A stretch of 64,000 nt of DNA, from NCBI GenBank assembly GCA_965153455.1, contig OZ234493.1, forward strand, positions 20,202,213 to 20,266,212, given 5' to 3'. Position numbers and translations under genes: made by a program. The notes beneath the pieces are model-generated. The model ran no database searches, was not told where the DNA came from, and was given only the letters and a program-made list of their open reading frames with translations. Positions 11,846-24,835 of the stretch are shown here, one piece after another. This stretch comes from Sphagnum compactum. Its lineage: Eukaryota > Bryophyta > Sphagnopsida > Sphagnales. Each line of letters begins with the position of its first letter. The stretch's first letter is position 1.

Positions 11846-14800
11846 GCCTCCTTTTTTGCTCTAACTTCCTTGTCAAATACTTTTTAAAATGTCTTTGATA
11901 AATTATCAAGTCCATTGGCCTTTGGGGATAGGTGTGTTTTCCAATTTAAAAAGTTAAATGATGGATTGATACTTTTCTCTACCCCACGTGGTACATAATA
12001 CGTCACCCACTTTAGGCCATTGTTTTTTCTGTTTTGACCAATTCATGGATGATATGGACCTTGCATTGAAAATACCCAAAGCAAATCCTCTTCACATGCT
12101 TTCCAATTCTTCATCAACCATGTTGGCATTGCCTTATCACATTAAGCTTTCAAATATGGCATTCCAAATCAATTTGAATTTCTTGAGCTTCTAAAAATCA
12201 TGTTTTGGAAATTTAAGTTTCACCTTTTTTAGTCCATCTTTGTCAAAGCCTCCGTGCAAAGAAGACAAATTTTAAAGAAGACTACAATCTTGTTTATGAA
12301 GTTTTGGAGGTGAAGGTCTTACAATCAAATCAATGGGAGAAGTTGTACTTGTTTGAGAGCACATAACACAAACAATAATTACAAATTCTATTTTATGAAA
12401 GTTTCAATGATGCAAGCAACAACAACATATTTGTTAGTCCCTTGTAAACCAAGTGACTTTGGCACCCCCAATATGCCATCACATTTCTTTTAATATGATT
12501 CAAAATGTGAAATGTCATTTTTGGGTTTCACATGGAAGTGCTTATGGTAGTCACAACATCCACATAGAAGTGGATCATTTGATGAAGGTTTTTTTAAGAC
12601 CATAATCATCACCCATGACCTTATGTTTGCAGTTGCCCCATTCCAGTTATGTGGGCTGATTCAACACAACCTAAAAATGCATTAGATGACAAAAGAACAT
12701 TGTAAAGAAAGGAAAATACAGAAAAGAACAATAAAAAACAACAAAACACAAAAAAAGATGAATTGTATTATGTATTAAATGACATAAAAACCCATAAGAC
12801 AATGGGGCATAAAGGGGGAAAAAACAACACACGAACAAAACAAGGAAGTAGACAAACCATAATATGCATGATTCATGAAATGACAAAAAATCCTAAAGTC
12901 AAAAGGATATGAAAAAAAGAAAAAGAAAAAAAGAAAGGTAGTTGCAAACTACCATGGATCATTTTTTGCATTACATTGGAGCTTTTTACAAAGTGTCATC
13001 TATTCAAATGCCATAAACATGTAGTCAAATCATCATTATGTCAATTTTAGATTAAGATTGTCAACTTGAATAAGAACACATACATAACAATTAAATAATA
13101 CATACACATATACACCAAACACATAATAATGAAATTTGAAGAAAGACTATATGGATAGTTATGAGCATTTACATTCACACATGAGTGCATTTTTCATCAT
13201 CATTGTTTCAAGATATTTCATAGGGACTCAATACTAATATATATATTTTTAAATGAATTCAAAAATTTTGTTATAAAAATTTTAATCAACAAATAGTCAT
13301 GAACTTTTAAATGATTAAATTTGGACTTTATTTTTCAAAAGTTCATATTAAGTCAATTTTTATTAGATTGATGTTTTTTTCTTGTAACATGTAGGTAAAA
13401 AAGACATGTTTAGGTGGGAATCCTTTTACATTTATTCAATTATCTCACTTGCCATCTCATAATCCCCCATTTATCCATTGATACCTTGTCAAATTGCAAA
13501 TTTAACACTACAAAATGAACTTATATGGAATGTTGTAGTCATTGAAAATGAGTCATTTTAATTTTCATTTACCCAAAAGCTGAGAATGAAATGCATATTA
13601 GAAGTTCCCACAAACCATTGCTTGGCTTATACCCAAGTTGATGTCGCAACACACTTTTGCTTGTGTTTCTTGCCACAAACCCAAAGCAAACAAAACATAA
13701 GATAAAAACAACCAACAAAAAAATAGGGAACAGATGAAATTATGACACATGTATGAGATGACAAAAACACCAAAAAGACAAAAGGGAATTTTTAAAATGT
13801 TAAAAAATGAAACATGTGCTAAATGGCCCCATACGTTGTTGCTTTTGCTTGTTGCCCCAAGCTAGTGGCCTCACATGCTCTTACTTGTGCTTCTTTGCCC
13901 AAGCTTGTTCCCTAGAAACAAGCCCCAAACAAACACAAACTTTGTCAAAATAAATGTTACATAACCAAAGTCAACAAAGAAAAAATTTCAAAGATAATGA
14001 TGCGTGTTAATGAACAATTATCACACATTATAACAAAGAAGAATATCATAGTACCTTTACCATTTTGGCATAAATTAAAATATTTTCTGATTTTGTTTTT
14101 AAAAAATAAAAATTATTTATGTGGAAATTTTAATAAAATAAAAATTTTGACTGTCAAATTTGAATCATAGACCTTCCAAGACCAAGACTTACAACTGATT
14201 CAGTCTAGACACCCTAGACTGTGCCATGACTCTAACAATAGCTTGTTTATTATTTTTTAATCATTACTGCAAAAAAATTGCAAAATTAAAAAACCAAGTG
14301 CCAAAGTTAATATTTTAATTTTAATTAATTATTCGGTAACAAACTACTGAAATGGTAAAGGTATTATGGTACACAAGAACTCCTCATGTTATTCAAACTA
14401 AACTTAAGTATTGATTAAAAATTCAAAAGTTACAACAACAAAACCAACCTATGTACAAACAATGTCTTCATATAATATGCAGAATTATGAGTAATTAAAG
14501 CTAATTAAACTTAAATAATTATTAACTAATTAATTAAAATTTAAAATTATTAATTAACACTTTAAAAATTCAAATCAACATAATTAACTTGTACCACCCT
14601 ATAACATTGGTTAACAATGCACATCAAGGATTTCACAGGCTTGTCAAAGTGATGAGTGTGGAAGAGAAAATATTCTTGCTTCCTTCCTAATTAAGGTTTT
14701 ACACCATCACACAAGGTTAATACACACAAATGTTCTACTCAATATCTCTATTATAATTTTTTTTTTCAAAAATTCAACTATAATTATTTTTAAGCCTTCA

Positions 14801-15445
14801 AAAAAAAGTTGAGCCCTTTGGACATAGACCCCTATTTAATAAATTAAAAATATTGTAAAGATTCAAATTTCACTTTTGAATGTCTAAAAAACATTTGATT
14901 GAAAAATAAGTTGTCATTGGATTCCTTTCATTTTCTTCTTTCCAAAAGTGTTGCAAAAGCTTATATCATAAAAAAACTTAAAGATGTCATGAACATTAGA
15001 AATCATAATAAAGACCTTTTCACTTTATACAAGTTGCCACCCTGAGAGAGGGGTGGCATCATATATTTGAACTTAGTAATATACATGAATTCAACATGCA
15101 TTTGGAATGTGCATCTTCTTCAACTAATGCTTTTCTACACAACTTGTTAGTCACATGGCATTGCCTCTTTGGCAATAGAATCTCATATATTTCCATGCTT
15201 GGTGAAAAATGATGTTTTTTGAAGATAAAGGAGTACAAGAAAAATGAGATCAGTTTGTGAAAAGAATCAATAATAAGATGCCCAATCATGAGAGACAAAG
15301 GCTGACCATTGCATTAAAGACAAAGCTTAGCACAACATTAACAAAGTTAGACTATGAAAAGTGATGGTGCCAAAGAAGAAATGATGCATTTTTTGGGGTG
15401 TAATTAGAGGGCATGTCATTGTGCACAAATTTTGCTCTACTTGTT

Positions 15446-15473
15446 GGGGGGGGGGGGGGGGGGGGGGGGGGGG
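15446..15473 (+). repeat. Poly-G tract, 28 G
   Basis: An uninterrupted run of 28 G residues within very AT-rich DNA. Similar tracts occur at 20097-20114, 29506-29525 and 62865-62878. Such runs can form G-quadruplexes and their exact length is prone to sequencing error. Confidence 0.9.
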
Positions 15474-16219
15474 AGCATTTCAAAAAATTAAATGCTCACA
15501 AGACTTTACATATGGTCTTCACTATTTGTGGGCTTTATTGAAAATGTGCATGCCCAATTTTGGTAAAACACATTGCCTTGGACTTTACGTACCATTTTTG
15601 CTTGTGAGTATTGTAACATTAGCAATATGACAAATTTGATATGGCTTTTCACACATGAATCAAGGGTTTGCACAACATGAAATCTCATTTGTGAAAAATG
15701 GATTCTTTCATTTGTGTTGTACTTTTTGCATTTTCTGCATTGATTGTTTTTTTTTGGTGGCTTTCCCATCCTAAGTTAAATAGAGGTATTTTCTTTTCAA
15801 TTACTTTGTGTTCCTATATCCTCAAAAGTTGTCAAAATGTTTGTTTTCACATTAATGTAATGACAATTGTTCGAATGTCAATAGGTGCAATTGGTACAAT
15901 GGTTTCGGATGACATGCATGGAGTTTTTTCAATCCACTAAGGTCTTCAACGACCTTCCTTTCTTCTTGTATTTAAGGGAAAATGTTTGGAGTTATTTGGA
16001 GCATTCAAAATTGAATAACTTGATTATTAATGGAATAAATGTTTCAAAAGTGATAAACACAAAACTTTGAGGTGACAAATCTTTTTTTTTTCAACGGTCT
16101 TTTTTTATTATCAAATGTTCACCATTCCTTTTCAAATTTGGAGAAGGTCCTAATGTTGATGATTAAATGAGCAAAAAAAATTGAAATTGACAACAAATTT
16201 CAACATCTTTCATTCAAAC

Positions 16220-17177
16220 CAGTGTTGTGTGTGTAAATGTCAATAGCCATATATATGGCATGTAAATCTAGTGTAAGTGTAAATCATTTACATTTACAGG
16301 TCCAATTTTTTACAATTACACTTATCCGGTTACAGTGTATATATTTTTTTTACGAGGCCAGTGTAAATATTTGTCAAATACACTTACACAACCCCCTGTA
16401 AATGTTTTGGGGTGTGTACGTGTAGACACTAAAATTATTTGTAAAGTCACCCTGTCTTTGGGCCTCCTTTCACCCCCAAACCCTTCTTTCAAGGGTATCC
16501 ATAAAAGTAAGGAAATTTTATCTGGGAATGAAATGCTGAAAATCAGCATTTAATGCACAAGGTTCAAGATTAATTATAGTAGCTTTACAAGTAGGAGCAG
16601 TGAAAATATATGCAACGATAGTGGAGGCGCTAAAGAAAAGGAAAGACAGGGTGAAATTCAGTTCACCACAAAAATTGAGGTCCCATCACCCTTGAATGCT
16701 AATGTGTATATATTTTTGAAATCTCACCCTACTAATGATCAAACTCAGGGTTCTAGTGTTGTTTTCCTTACTTTATAAATAATTTTATTATATATCTATA
16801 ATGACCAGATCGTCTTGCAAAGTCATATGAATTAGTTGTGGGTGTATATTTTGATGGGTTTTGTTTTTCTACAATGGGCCATTTAGCTGGCTTATCTTCA
16901 AAACCATTATGAAATCTCCCCTCCTCAAATCAAAATTATGTTTTTTACATTTTTTACATTTATATTGTTTTACATTGCCATATAAAATCATATAAATATA
17001 TGTTTTACATTTACATTGTTTTATCAGACTGTGTAAAATTATATGAATACATTTTTTTTACACTTACACAAATGTAAATGAGTATTATACACTTACATTT
17101 GCACAGAGTGTAAATAAATTTCACTATGGGATTTACATTTACATAAAAATCTCAAACCAGTTACACTCACAACATTG
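16220..17177. mobile_element. Non-autonomous hAT-type element, 958 bp
   Basis: The left end reads CAGTGTTGTGTGTGTAA and the right end, in reverse complement, CAATGTTGTGAGTGTAA, a typical hAT-style CAGTG terminus. The flanking 8-mers are attcaaac (16212-16219) and gttcaaac (17178-17185), matching at 7 of 8 positions, as expected for an aged 8-bp hAT target duplication. Sub-terminal DNA on both sides is full of short inverted GTGTAAATG and CATTTACA motifs, which could be transposase-binding repeats. There is no transposase. Confidence 0.72.
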
Positions 17178-20100
17178 GTTCAAACATGTGTTCAGCTTTG
17201 AAAATCATGAATTTTGAAAATGTGTCTTTAATAATAAAATTATTTATTTTTATGTGATAAAGAAAATGGATGTGTAATTTACATGATGTATGATCAATTT
17301 GTAGTAAATATATATTTAAATTGGAAAAAAAAAATTGGGTGTGAAAAATATTTTCAAAAAAGTTAATAGATCAACACATGAATACCACATGTCACATGCA
17401 ATCCTCTAAAAAAAAACTTTTACCTTGGTACCCTTGGTTCCTAAAATTATGAATACATCTTTATATGAAATTATGTTTAACCATGTAAAGTGATGCTTCA
17501 ATGTGAATGTGTTTTAAATAAAGGATTGTTGTAAATTTTGCATTGTGTTATCTAGTTTGAAGGTTTCAATGATCATTGCTTAGATATTCATGGTTGTGCA
17601 AAAGACTAATTAACCTAAGTTTGGTAACCCATGTAAGGTTTGCATATTTTTTTCCATAATTGGGACCTAAGTTCTATGTTCATAGGAATGTAAAAAAATC
17701 CTTGAAGTGAAGGTTAATTGTCAGTTTAATTCTATGAAAAAATGAGATAGGATATGGCATTTCAATGTATTTTAAATCTTGGGAAGAAATATAATAGGTG
17801 AAAGAGGTGCAATGAGTGGACAACGACGTCTTTTGAGGGCAACCTACACTCAGTGCATAAGCATGAATCCTTTTGTTTGATTTTGGAATTGGTTCTTTGG
17901 GTCACTTGTGTCACTTGTGTCACAACCCAATGATTACAAATGGGTTAGGTTCATGTCAACGAATTCCACAAAGGGAAGTAGGATGTTGAGGTGGATCCAA
18001 AATTGGCATGGAGAATCAAACTAGATGCATGTTGAATGCATGTAAACTAGATGCCTAGGCCTAGTCAACCTATGTTTTAGCCTAGCTTACTAACCATTAG
18101 CCTAAGCTAGCTACCTTATTTTAGCTTAGACTAGGTAGGTTAGGTAGGTAAGCTAGGTTTAGGCTAAATAGGTAAGTAAGTTTTGGCCATCTATTTACTA
18201 AATAGCAACCTACTTACAAGTCACCTACCTATTACTTACCTTCTTATTTACCTGTGTTAGTAGTGCATCGCGAAAGGTCACATAAATGAATTGAAAAATA
18301 TTATCACCTTATGAAGGTGTGGTTTATTGGTTAAGGATTTAATTTATCCTTGTAAAGGTTAAGGGTTTAACTCTTTATAATACTTGCCACCTATTGGCTA
18401 GGGTAGATAGGTTAGTTAAGCTAACTATGCACCTATATATAGGTGCAAATATGATAACATGAACCCATGACCTTGCAAACATGACCTAACTATGACAAAT
18501 TGCTTTTGATTACTTTTAAAAAAAGGGAGTGCTTGCTAAGATGATGTGGTAGACTACAATTGATTACATAAGGTGATGGATTAGAAATCCATGATTTTTA
18601 AAGTGACAAAAAATAGTCCTCGTTTTGCTCACAACATATCACACTATTATGTAAATGTGTGGATAATTATTGTACATCTTCATGTCATTCTAAAAGCATT
18701 TCAAAATTTTAATTCTTAAAAAATAATAATGAAAACAATTGTTACAATGCTTTATGTTTGCTTTTGAATATTTCGTGTTCATTAAATTCAATCCAAATTA
18801 TTCTACATGTTTACATTTAATACATTAAAAAAATCATCTAATTTATTATTAAAAAACTTGTAACATTAGAAAAATTGAACACCAAAAGAAGAAAAATCAA
18901 GCACTAATTGCATTTGCTATGGTATGTGTTACCTTGATTACACCCCCACCTATTATTTTATCTAGGTAGGTAGACTAAGTTAGGATAGTAGGTAATTATA
19001 ATGAGGTTAACAAAGTAGGTAGTTAGTTAACAAATAACTAGTTTAAACTAGTTATGATAGTAGTTAATAGATAGTGAGGTTAGGTAAGTAGGTAATAGAT
19101 AAATAACTAGGCTAAGTGAGTTATCAATACAATTGTAGTTTATTCACAAACCTTGCCATGGTGATCCAGTAATGGAGAGATCATATGAAGTTTGTGGTGG
19201 TCAACTTCATTTGAAATTGGATGTCAACAATGAACTCATGTTTTTTTGCAACTTGTTGCACATGACTATCAAGCTTGCAATTGCAACTCTTGTTTATGAC
19301 TAAAAAATAATTACATACCAATTGTAGATTTTCATTTTCAAAAAGTGAAACCTCAGCTTGAATTATAACTTGTTACATATTTTTAAATATTATTCACGCA
19401 ATTTGATCATTTGGGTTCTAACAAGAGAAACAATTCATGATCTCGTTAAAAAAAAAAACTTACATGTCATATAAAATGAAAATTTCATATATATTTGTAA
19501 AGATTCTAACCGTTGGGCCTAAATAGGACAATACCTCTCACAAGACCTACCTTAGGTCAAGCATGTATCACAAGACCCAAACTTGGACTGGATCTAATAA
19601 AACTTAGGGTTGGCTAGATTGGGTTGTAAACCCAACTCTCGGCTTTTTAAGGATTTTTTTACAAGGCATAAATATTAAGACCACTTAATATCCATTTTTT
19701 CTTAATATCTAGGCCTAATATCTCGGATTTTAGGAGGATCCGATTTTATTTTGTTGGTGATGAACATCTTTGATTGACTCATCCAAAAAGATACTTACAT
19801 TTTGAACTGTTTCAATGAAGACTCTGTGTGGTCTTTCCATTCATCCAATTCTATGAATTCCTTGAAAAAGGATTATGGACTGGAAAAAATGCCCAGATTT
19901 TTAGGCCTTGGAAGAACCCCAAAACAACACAATAAAAAAGAAATGTTTATTGTTCATTAATTGGAGTTGGCCTAGTTGATGAGATTGGAAAACATAATAA
20001 ATAAGAAATAATTGTTGCTCGATACTTTTAATTGGCCAACCATAACAACTGACCCAAGTGATGAGATTTGAATTGTCTTTCATTTTTTCTTGTTTTGGGG

Positions 20101-21538
20101 GGGGGGGGGGGGGGAGGGGGACATTTTATCATTATTTTGGATGTGACAAATCCTAATTGTGGCCCAAATTGAGGGTGTGAGTGAATATATTATACGGTTT
20201 ATAAAATGAAATTGTGGGCCAAGGATATGGGATAAAGTGCAATGAAAATGAAACGCTGCAACCATGTCATATCCTTTGTCCCATACAAGAAAACAGGCCC
20301 ATATTCGCGATATTCTCTCCCCCCTCCAAAGAAAAAAAAAAGATCATCCCATATCCCCACAATTTCTCCCAACTTTGACACTAATTATATTACTTGTTGA
20401 AATTTTGAAAAATTCAAAAAAATTCTTTTTTTTCCAAAGAACAAAATTTTGTGAAGGGAAATAGAGGATCTTTTGAAATATTCTGGGATGTTTTATTTTC
20501 AACATGGAATCTTCAAAATCAATTAATTATTTTTGAGACTCGTTGAAGCTGTCCCTGTACTGTGATGTGGGCTTGACTTGTGGATCAGAAAATCTCTAGT
20601 CGGGAAGTGACATATCTCAAGCTTATGCATTTCTTGAGCAGGTTCTTGCTGTGTTGCAGTAGTAGAGTTTTTGGTGAAGATTCTGTTGCTGTACACCACA
20701 TCTAGGACTTTTGCAAGTGTTTACATAGAACAGTAGATGTATCTCCTTTGCTTTCATAAACATCATAATAAGATTCTGCTTCAAACTAGGATTTTTTTCC
20801 AGTGTAAGTTTATACAGATTGGCATGCACATCTCTTTTGCTTTTAAAAATATCATGAACATATCATAGATACACATCAATCTTATGAAGTCGTCATTAAT
20901 CATGCTTATTCTAGTTTAGACTCTGGAGTCCAAGTGTTAGTCAAATCAAAATCCAAATCAAAATCACATTATATTTTTGGATTAGGCATAAGTTAAAATG
21001 GCTTCATACTCTTCTTTAGACATTTGATCATACTACTGTTTTAAAAATTTAAATAGGCTAACACATTAGATTTTTTGTTTCCAATCAAGGTTTACTAAGT
21101 TTCACTTGTGTATGCGTTATCAAAATTAAGAATTGTCTTAGAAGCCCAATTAATCATAAAGGTTTGCATCAAATACCCAATGAGGAAAGACAATTTGGTA
21201 GAAAATTGGCTTGACAATAGTAGGGACCACAACATGGATGGTAAAGCTTTCTAACATGAAGACAATTGGGGGGTGTCCACATGATCTAAAAATTAGCAAG
21301 GAGCTCACAACTTGGTTTGGGCAATAATAGAAGCTTTCTTTGTCTTTGACACAAATTGAGATGTAGGCAGACATCTAATGCTTGAAATGATTCCAGCTTT
21401 AGATTCACTAACCAGTAATCATATACTGAGTGCATATGATACAGTAATGGCTCAACACCCAGGGTTTCTTTTGAGAAGCTTGAGCCTGCACACTTGTGGC
21501 TTGATCAATCTCCAGAATGAATTTGGTGGCCCAGCCCC
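17178..21538. other. Intergenic sequence downstream of proline dehydrogenase
   Basis: No gene was found. The segments 18040-18440 and 18950-19110 are dominated by degenerate CTAGGTTAGGTAAG-type words in both orientations, suggesting decayed repeat-rich elements. A poly-G run (18 G, then A, then 5 G) is at 20097-20120. The remaining open frames are short and not recognisable. Confidence 0.45.
20097..20120 (+). repeat. Poly-G tract
   Basis: Eighteen G residues followed by A and five more G residues, in AT-rich intergenic DNA. Confidence 0.9.
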
Positions 21539-24146
21539 CTAAATTCTTATCAGTTGTTGGAACCTTCGCTGCAGCTCCTTGCTGTTCATCACCCCAGCCA
21601 CTATATATTACTGCTTGGAACAAATGACTCCAATTCTGGGAGCAACATTGATGGCATCCATAATTTCCTCAAACAAGCTCAGTTCAAGTTCAATGTCTCA
21701 CAGCTCATCCTACATCCAAATGCATTTACACATTGCCTCTAACCAGCCAGCTTAAGTACTCATCAATGAGAGTCTACCAGAGGCAATCACTCCCTTCGAT
21801 GAAAATGTAACTTCAAGATTTAAAAAACCTTGAATTGATATTGTGGTCAATTTAGACTAGCAAGTTACAGATACTTCTAGATTAGCAGCCCAAGGACCAA
21901 GAAACAATACCGGATGCATGTGCGATCTAACAATGTGTTTCCAAGCATGCCACGGTTCTCCTCAGCACGTCGCACAAGGAATGAAATAGCCTCTGATACT
22001 GGTCCAAAGGCTAGGAACTTGTTTACTCGAAAGCCAGCTCGTGCCAATCCCAGCGATAGAACATCAGCCATCCCCATAAGTTGTGCAAATTGCACTCTTG
22101 GATCGCTCCTGGATAACCCCAATGCGTCTAACTTGGATGCTGCTGCTTTTCCTGCATGCCACTAGCAGAGCATTCCTGAAACTTCTTCCTTCTAAGTGGT
22201 ACTGAGAGGAATAAATTTAGCAGGGTAAGTTGTTTGTCTGTGAAGAGTAGCAAGTTCTGATGTCAAATCAAGCAGGTTCTGACCTACAGTGTTTGTATCC
22301 ATTAAAAAGACACAAGAATGGATGTCACTCTCTCAATCGGCTTTTGTACAAATTAGAGCTGCCTCTGACTGCTCTCAAGACAGCAACCATCCTCGCAACA
22401 AGATATAGATATACCTACCAGAATTTACATTGTGAGTTCCCACAAGCAAAGAGCCTTTTCCATTTGCAACCTCTTCCAGCATGATTGCAGCACATTCATC
22501 ATAGCATCGGTGTGTTTCCTGGATGCTTGGGTGGATGGGGGAAGGAACATTATAAGAGGCAGCCACAGCAGTTTCTCGGGTGATGTATGCTCCTCGGACA
22601 AGCTTAACACCCAGAGAGATTCCATGTTCAGAGGCTCCTTTGAGTGCAAGAGATAGCCGTGGCTTTGTATCTTTCAGATATGCTTGAAAAGTGCCATACA
22701 CAACAGGTGGGCAGCCCTTGTTAAACTCAAGCATGGCCGCATACACAATGGTGTCAATTGCTGGCTGCAGAGACATGTACTCAGCATCTACTACCAATGG
22801 CATGCCTTGTATCTCACAGGCTCTGCACAGCTTCCAGAGTCGCTGGTGTGCAAGAGTCCAGTCATGCTCTTCCTCTTTTGTGAGGGGCTCTGGCATTGTT
22901 TGGACAGAATGTGTGGGACTCTCTGCAGCCAATATTGGTAGTCCCTTTTCATTCCATGGCAACTTGAACTCCTTATTCTTGTGCTGCCATCGCAACAAGC
23001 TGCTGACATGCTCCAGCAGTTGGATTGGACAGATTGCACTGATTTTGACACATCCAAAGCTCACCTGCATGCATACATACATACATTGGAAAACCTCAAC
23101 TAATCAATTTTGATGTTTGAATGAAAAGTAGAATAGAGCACTTATCTGAAGAAAGAACATATCCACCAAGAATTTTATGGTTAAAGGAAGTGGCTACAAT
23201 AGCAACTACATGATTGCAAGGAAGCAAAAGAGAAAGGAAATAGAGTGTTCATAACCCACTAATAACAGAGGGAAAAGGAGCTGCCAGAAGGAGGAGGGAG
23301 ATATTGCCCAGAGTGAAGGAGGAAAAACAACCATGCTTTGTTGATCTTGCCAAGGAATGGTTTAATTTACATTAGCTCGTTAGTGATGAGAATGTAAAAG
23401 AAACTGACACATAGCAATTCAAGTTTGTGGAGGCAATGAAAAGAATTTCAGAAGAAGTTGGCCACTGACACCAGGACATCATGGAAATGCCAACAACAGC
23501 ATGGTAGAACACAAATGAGGCAAGGAAGGGGCGATGACGACCAGCACGAGCTATTCTGACAGAAGCAAATTGCAGAATTGTACAGATATTGTTAAAAGGT
23601 TTTCCTTACAGAGTCTGGTGGTAATTTGCTGCTTTGATTGATGACTTGCAAGAACACAGTGAGGTTCTTATCACAAGAAGCATTGTCTACCGCATCCTCC
23701 ATGCCATAATAGAAAACCCCTCGTAACCCAAGCTGCCATAGCCTTTCCAAGGTTGCAGAGGCGTCTGCAACATCCTCTCCAGCACAGAAGTGTGAATATG
23801 TGGTCCTCTTGACAACATGATGTAGCGGGGCTTGAAAGAGGGGCGATTGCATCAATGGGGAGGTCAGAGTTTTGATGCTTAAATCCACAACAGGCTCAAA
23901 GGACACCATTTGCAACATCAACAATGTCTTCAGCAGCTCCTTTGAAGTAATCCCAGAGAAAGTGGCTTCTCCACCTTCCAAATCTAATATACTACTACCA
24001 GCTCTGTGTTGTTGTTCACCATCAATGGACAGTGCAGCCTTAGTTGTTTTGTCCCTTGCAAAAATTGCGTTATTAACCAAGCCCTTATACGAGGAGCACC
24101 AAATTGACTCAGAAAACAGATTGGAGACTCCTCGACGAATTGCCAT
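21539..24146 (-). CDS. ProDH: Proline dehydrogenase, mitochondrial, four exons
   Basis: The enzyme oxidises proline to pyrroline-5-carboxylate using FAD, the first step of mitochondrial proline breakdown. The exons I infer, in order of transcription, are 24146-23610, 23064-22419, 22151-21911 and 21581-21539, giving 488 residues, close to the usual plant length. The ATG at 24146 opens a basic, Ser-rich leader suitable for mitochondrial import. Family blocks seen in order are the LPPDSVSFGCVKISAICP join, PLVVDAEY, GVKLVRGAY (strand of the TIM barrel), THNVNSGKAAASK across the second splice, and RRAEENRG, which holds the paired arginines that bind proline. The last exon is only 43 nt; it completes DRTCIRKELQRR, the conserved end of plant ProDH, and would be missed by a simple ORF search. 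The reading frame is intact throughout. The gene stands alone on its strand. Confidence 0.93.
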
Positions 24147-24658
24147 CTTTAAGAGAAATGTACACAATGTTCTTCTTCACAAGTTTCTCAAAATCCTCGA
24201 AAAACACTCCGGCTACGCACTACCTGTGCAAAACTTTCTGCATATGGGCAGCTGTAATCCCATTGGAATCGCACTCGTTTCTGCATCATTTCTTCTTCGC
24301 AAGAAAGGAATTCACATGCCAAGTATGTAGTCGAGAAAACAGAGACAAAAAGACAGAGAGGAGAGAATCTGGGTGGGGGCGTGAAAGACAAAGGCCGGAC
24401 ACCAAATATGCGCTTCGGGACCTCTCCTTTTCAATTTCTTCTCGAGCCAGCAACTGTGGGTCCGGACTCCGGACGTGTGTCCGCACCGACGTTGGACCAG
24501 GTCGATGCAATGTCAGCTGTTCCGGATCGTAGTTTTCTTATCGAACAGCCGGTGTTCTACCTATCAGCCACATAGATAGTTCAGTGTGCTCATCAGCGCC
24601 AAGTAGTGCACTGTGCGCATAGCAATTCCTGGAACACAATTTGTTCCTTTGCTCCCTA

Positions 24659-24827
24659 GTGACTCCATTTGGGTTTGTGCGCTTTTGGCTCGGACTTGAG
24701 TCCTCTCTCTTTGTCCTTTCCTTGTGACCCACTTTGGGTTTGTGTGCATTTGGATCGGACTTGGGTCCTCTCTCTTTGTCTGTCCCTTGTGACCCCCTTT
24801 GCTTTTGTGCACTTTTGGCTCAGACCC
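24659..24827. repeat. 65-bp tandem repeat, about 2.6 copies
   Basis: Copies begin at 24659, 24724 and 24789 with GTGAC and share TTTGGGTTTGTG and CTCTCTCTTTGTC blocks at a period of 65 bp. The array ends where Ty3 reverse-transcriptase sequence begins, so it marks the broken left edge of that element. Confidence 0.75.
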
Positions 24828-24835
24828 AATTTTTC

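Larger units (their letters stand above)
6266..16219. other. AT-rich gene desert
   Basis: About 10 kb without a gene I can support. The open frames are short, low in complexity and have no recognised domain. Items that stand out are a 119-bp tandem duplication at 10305-10542, small repeats built on AACTACCTATTNTGCCAA at 10500-10640, a decayed coding-like stretch on the minus strand around 11281-11845, and a 28-base poly-G tract at 15446-15473. The composition suggests old, decayed transposons, but I found no termini to define them. Confidence 0.5.

Noticed and set aside
21408-21623. A 71-residue minus-strand open frame as a separate small gene
   Set aside because: Another frame of the same DNA holds the last 43-nt exon of proline dehydrogenase, which completes a conserved C-terminus in phase.
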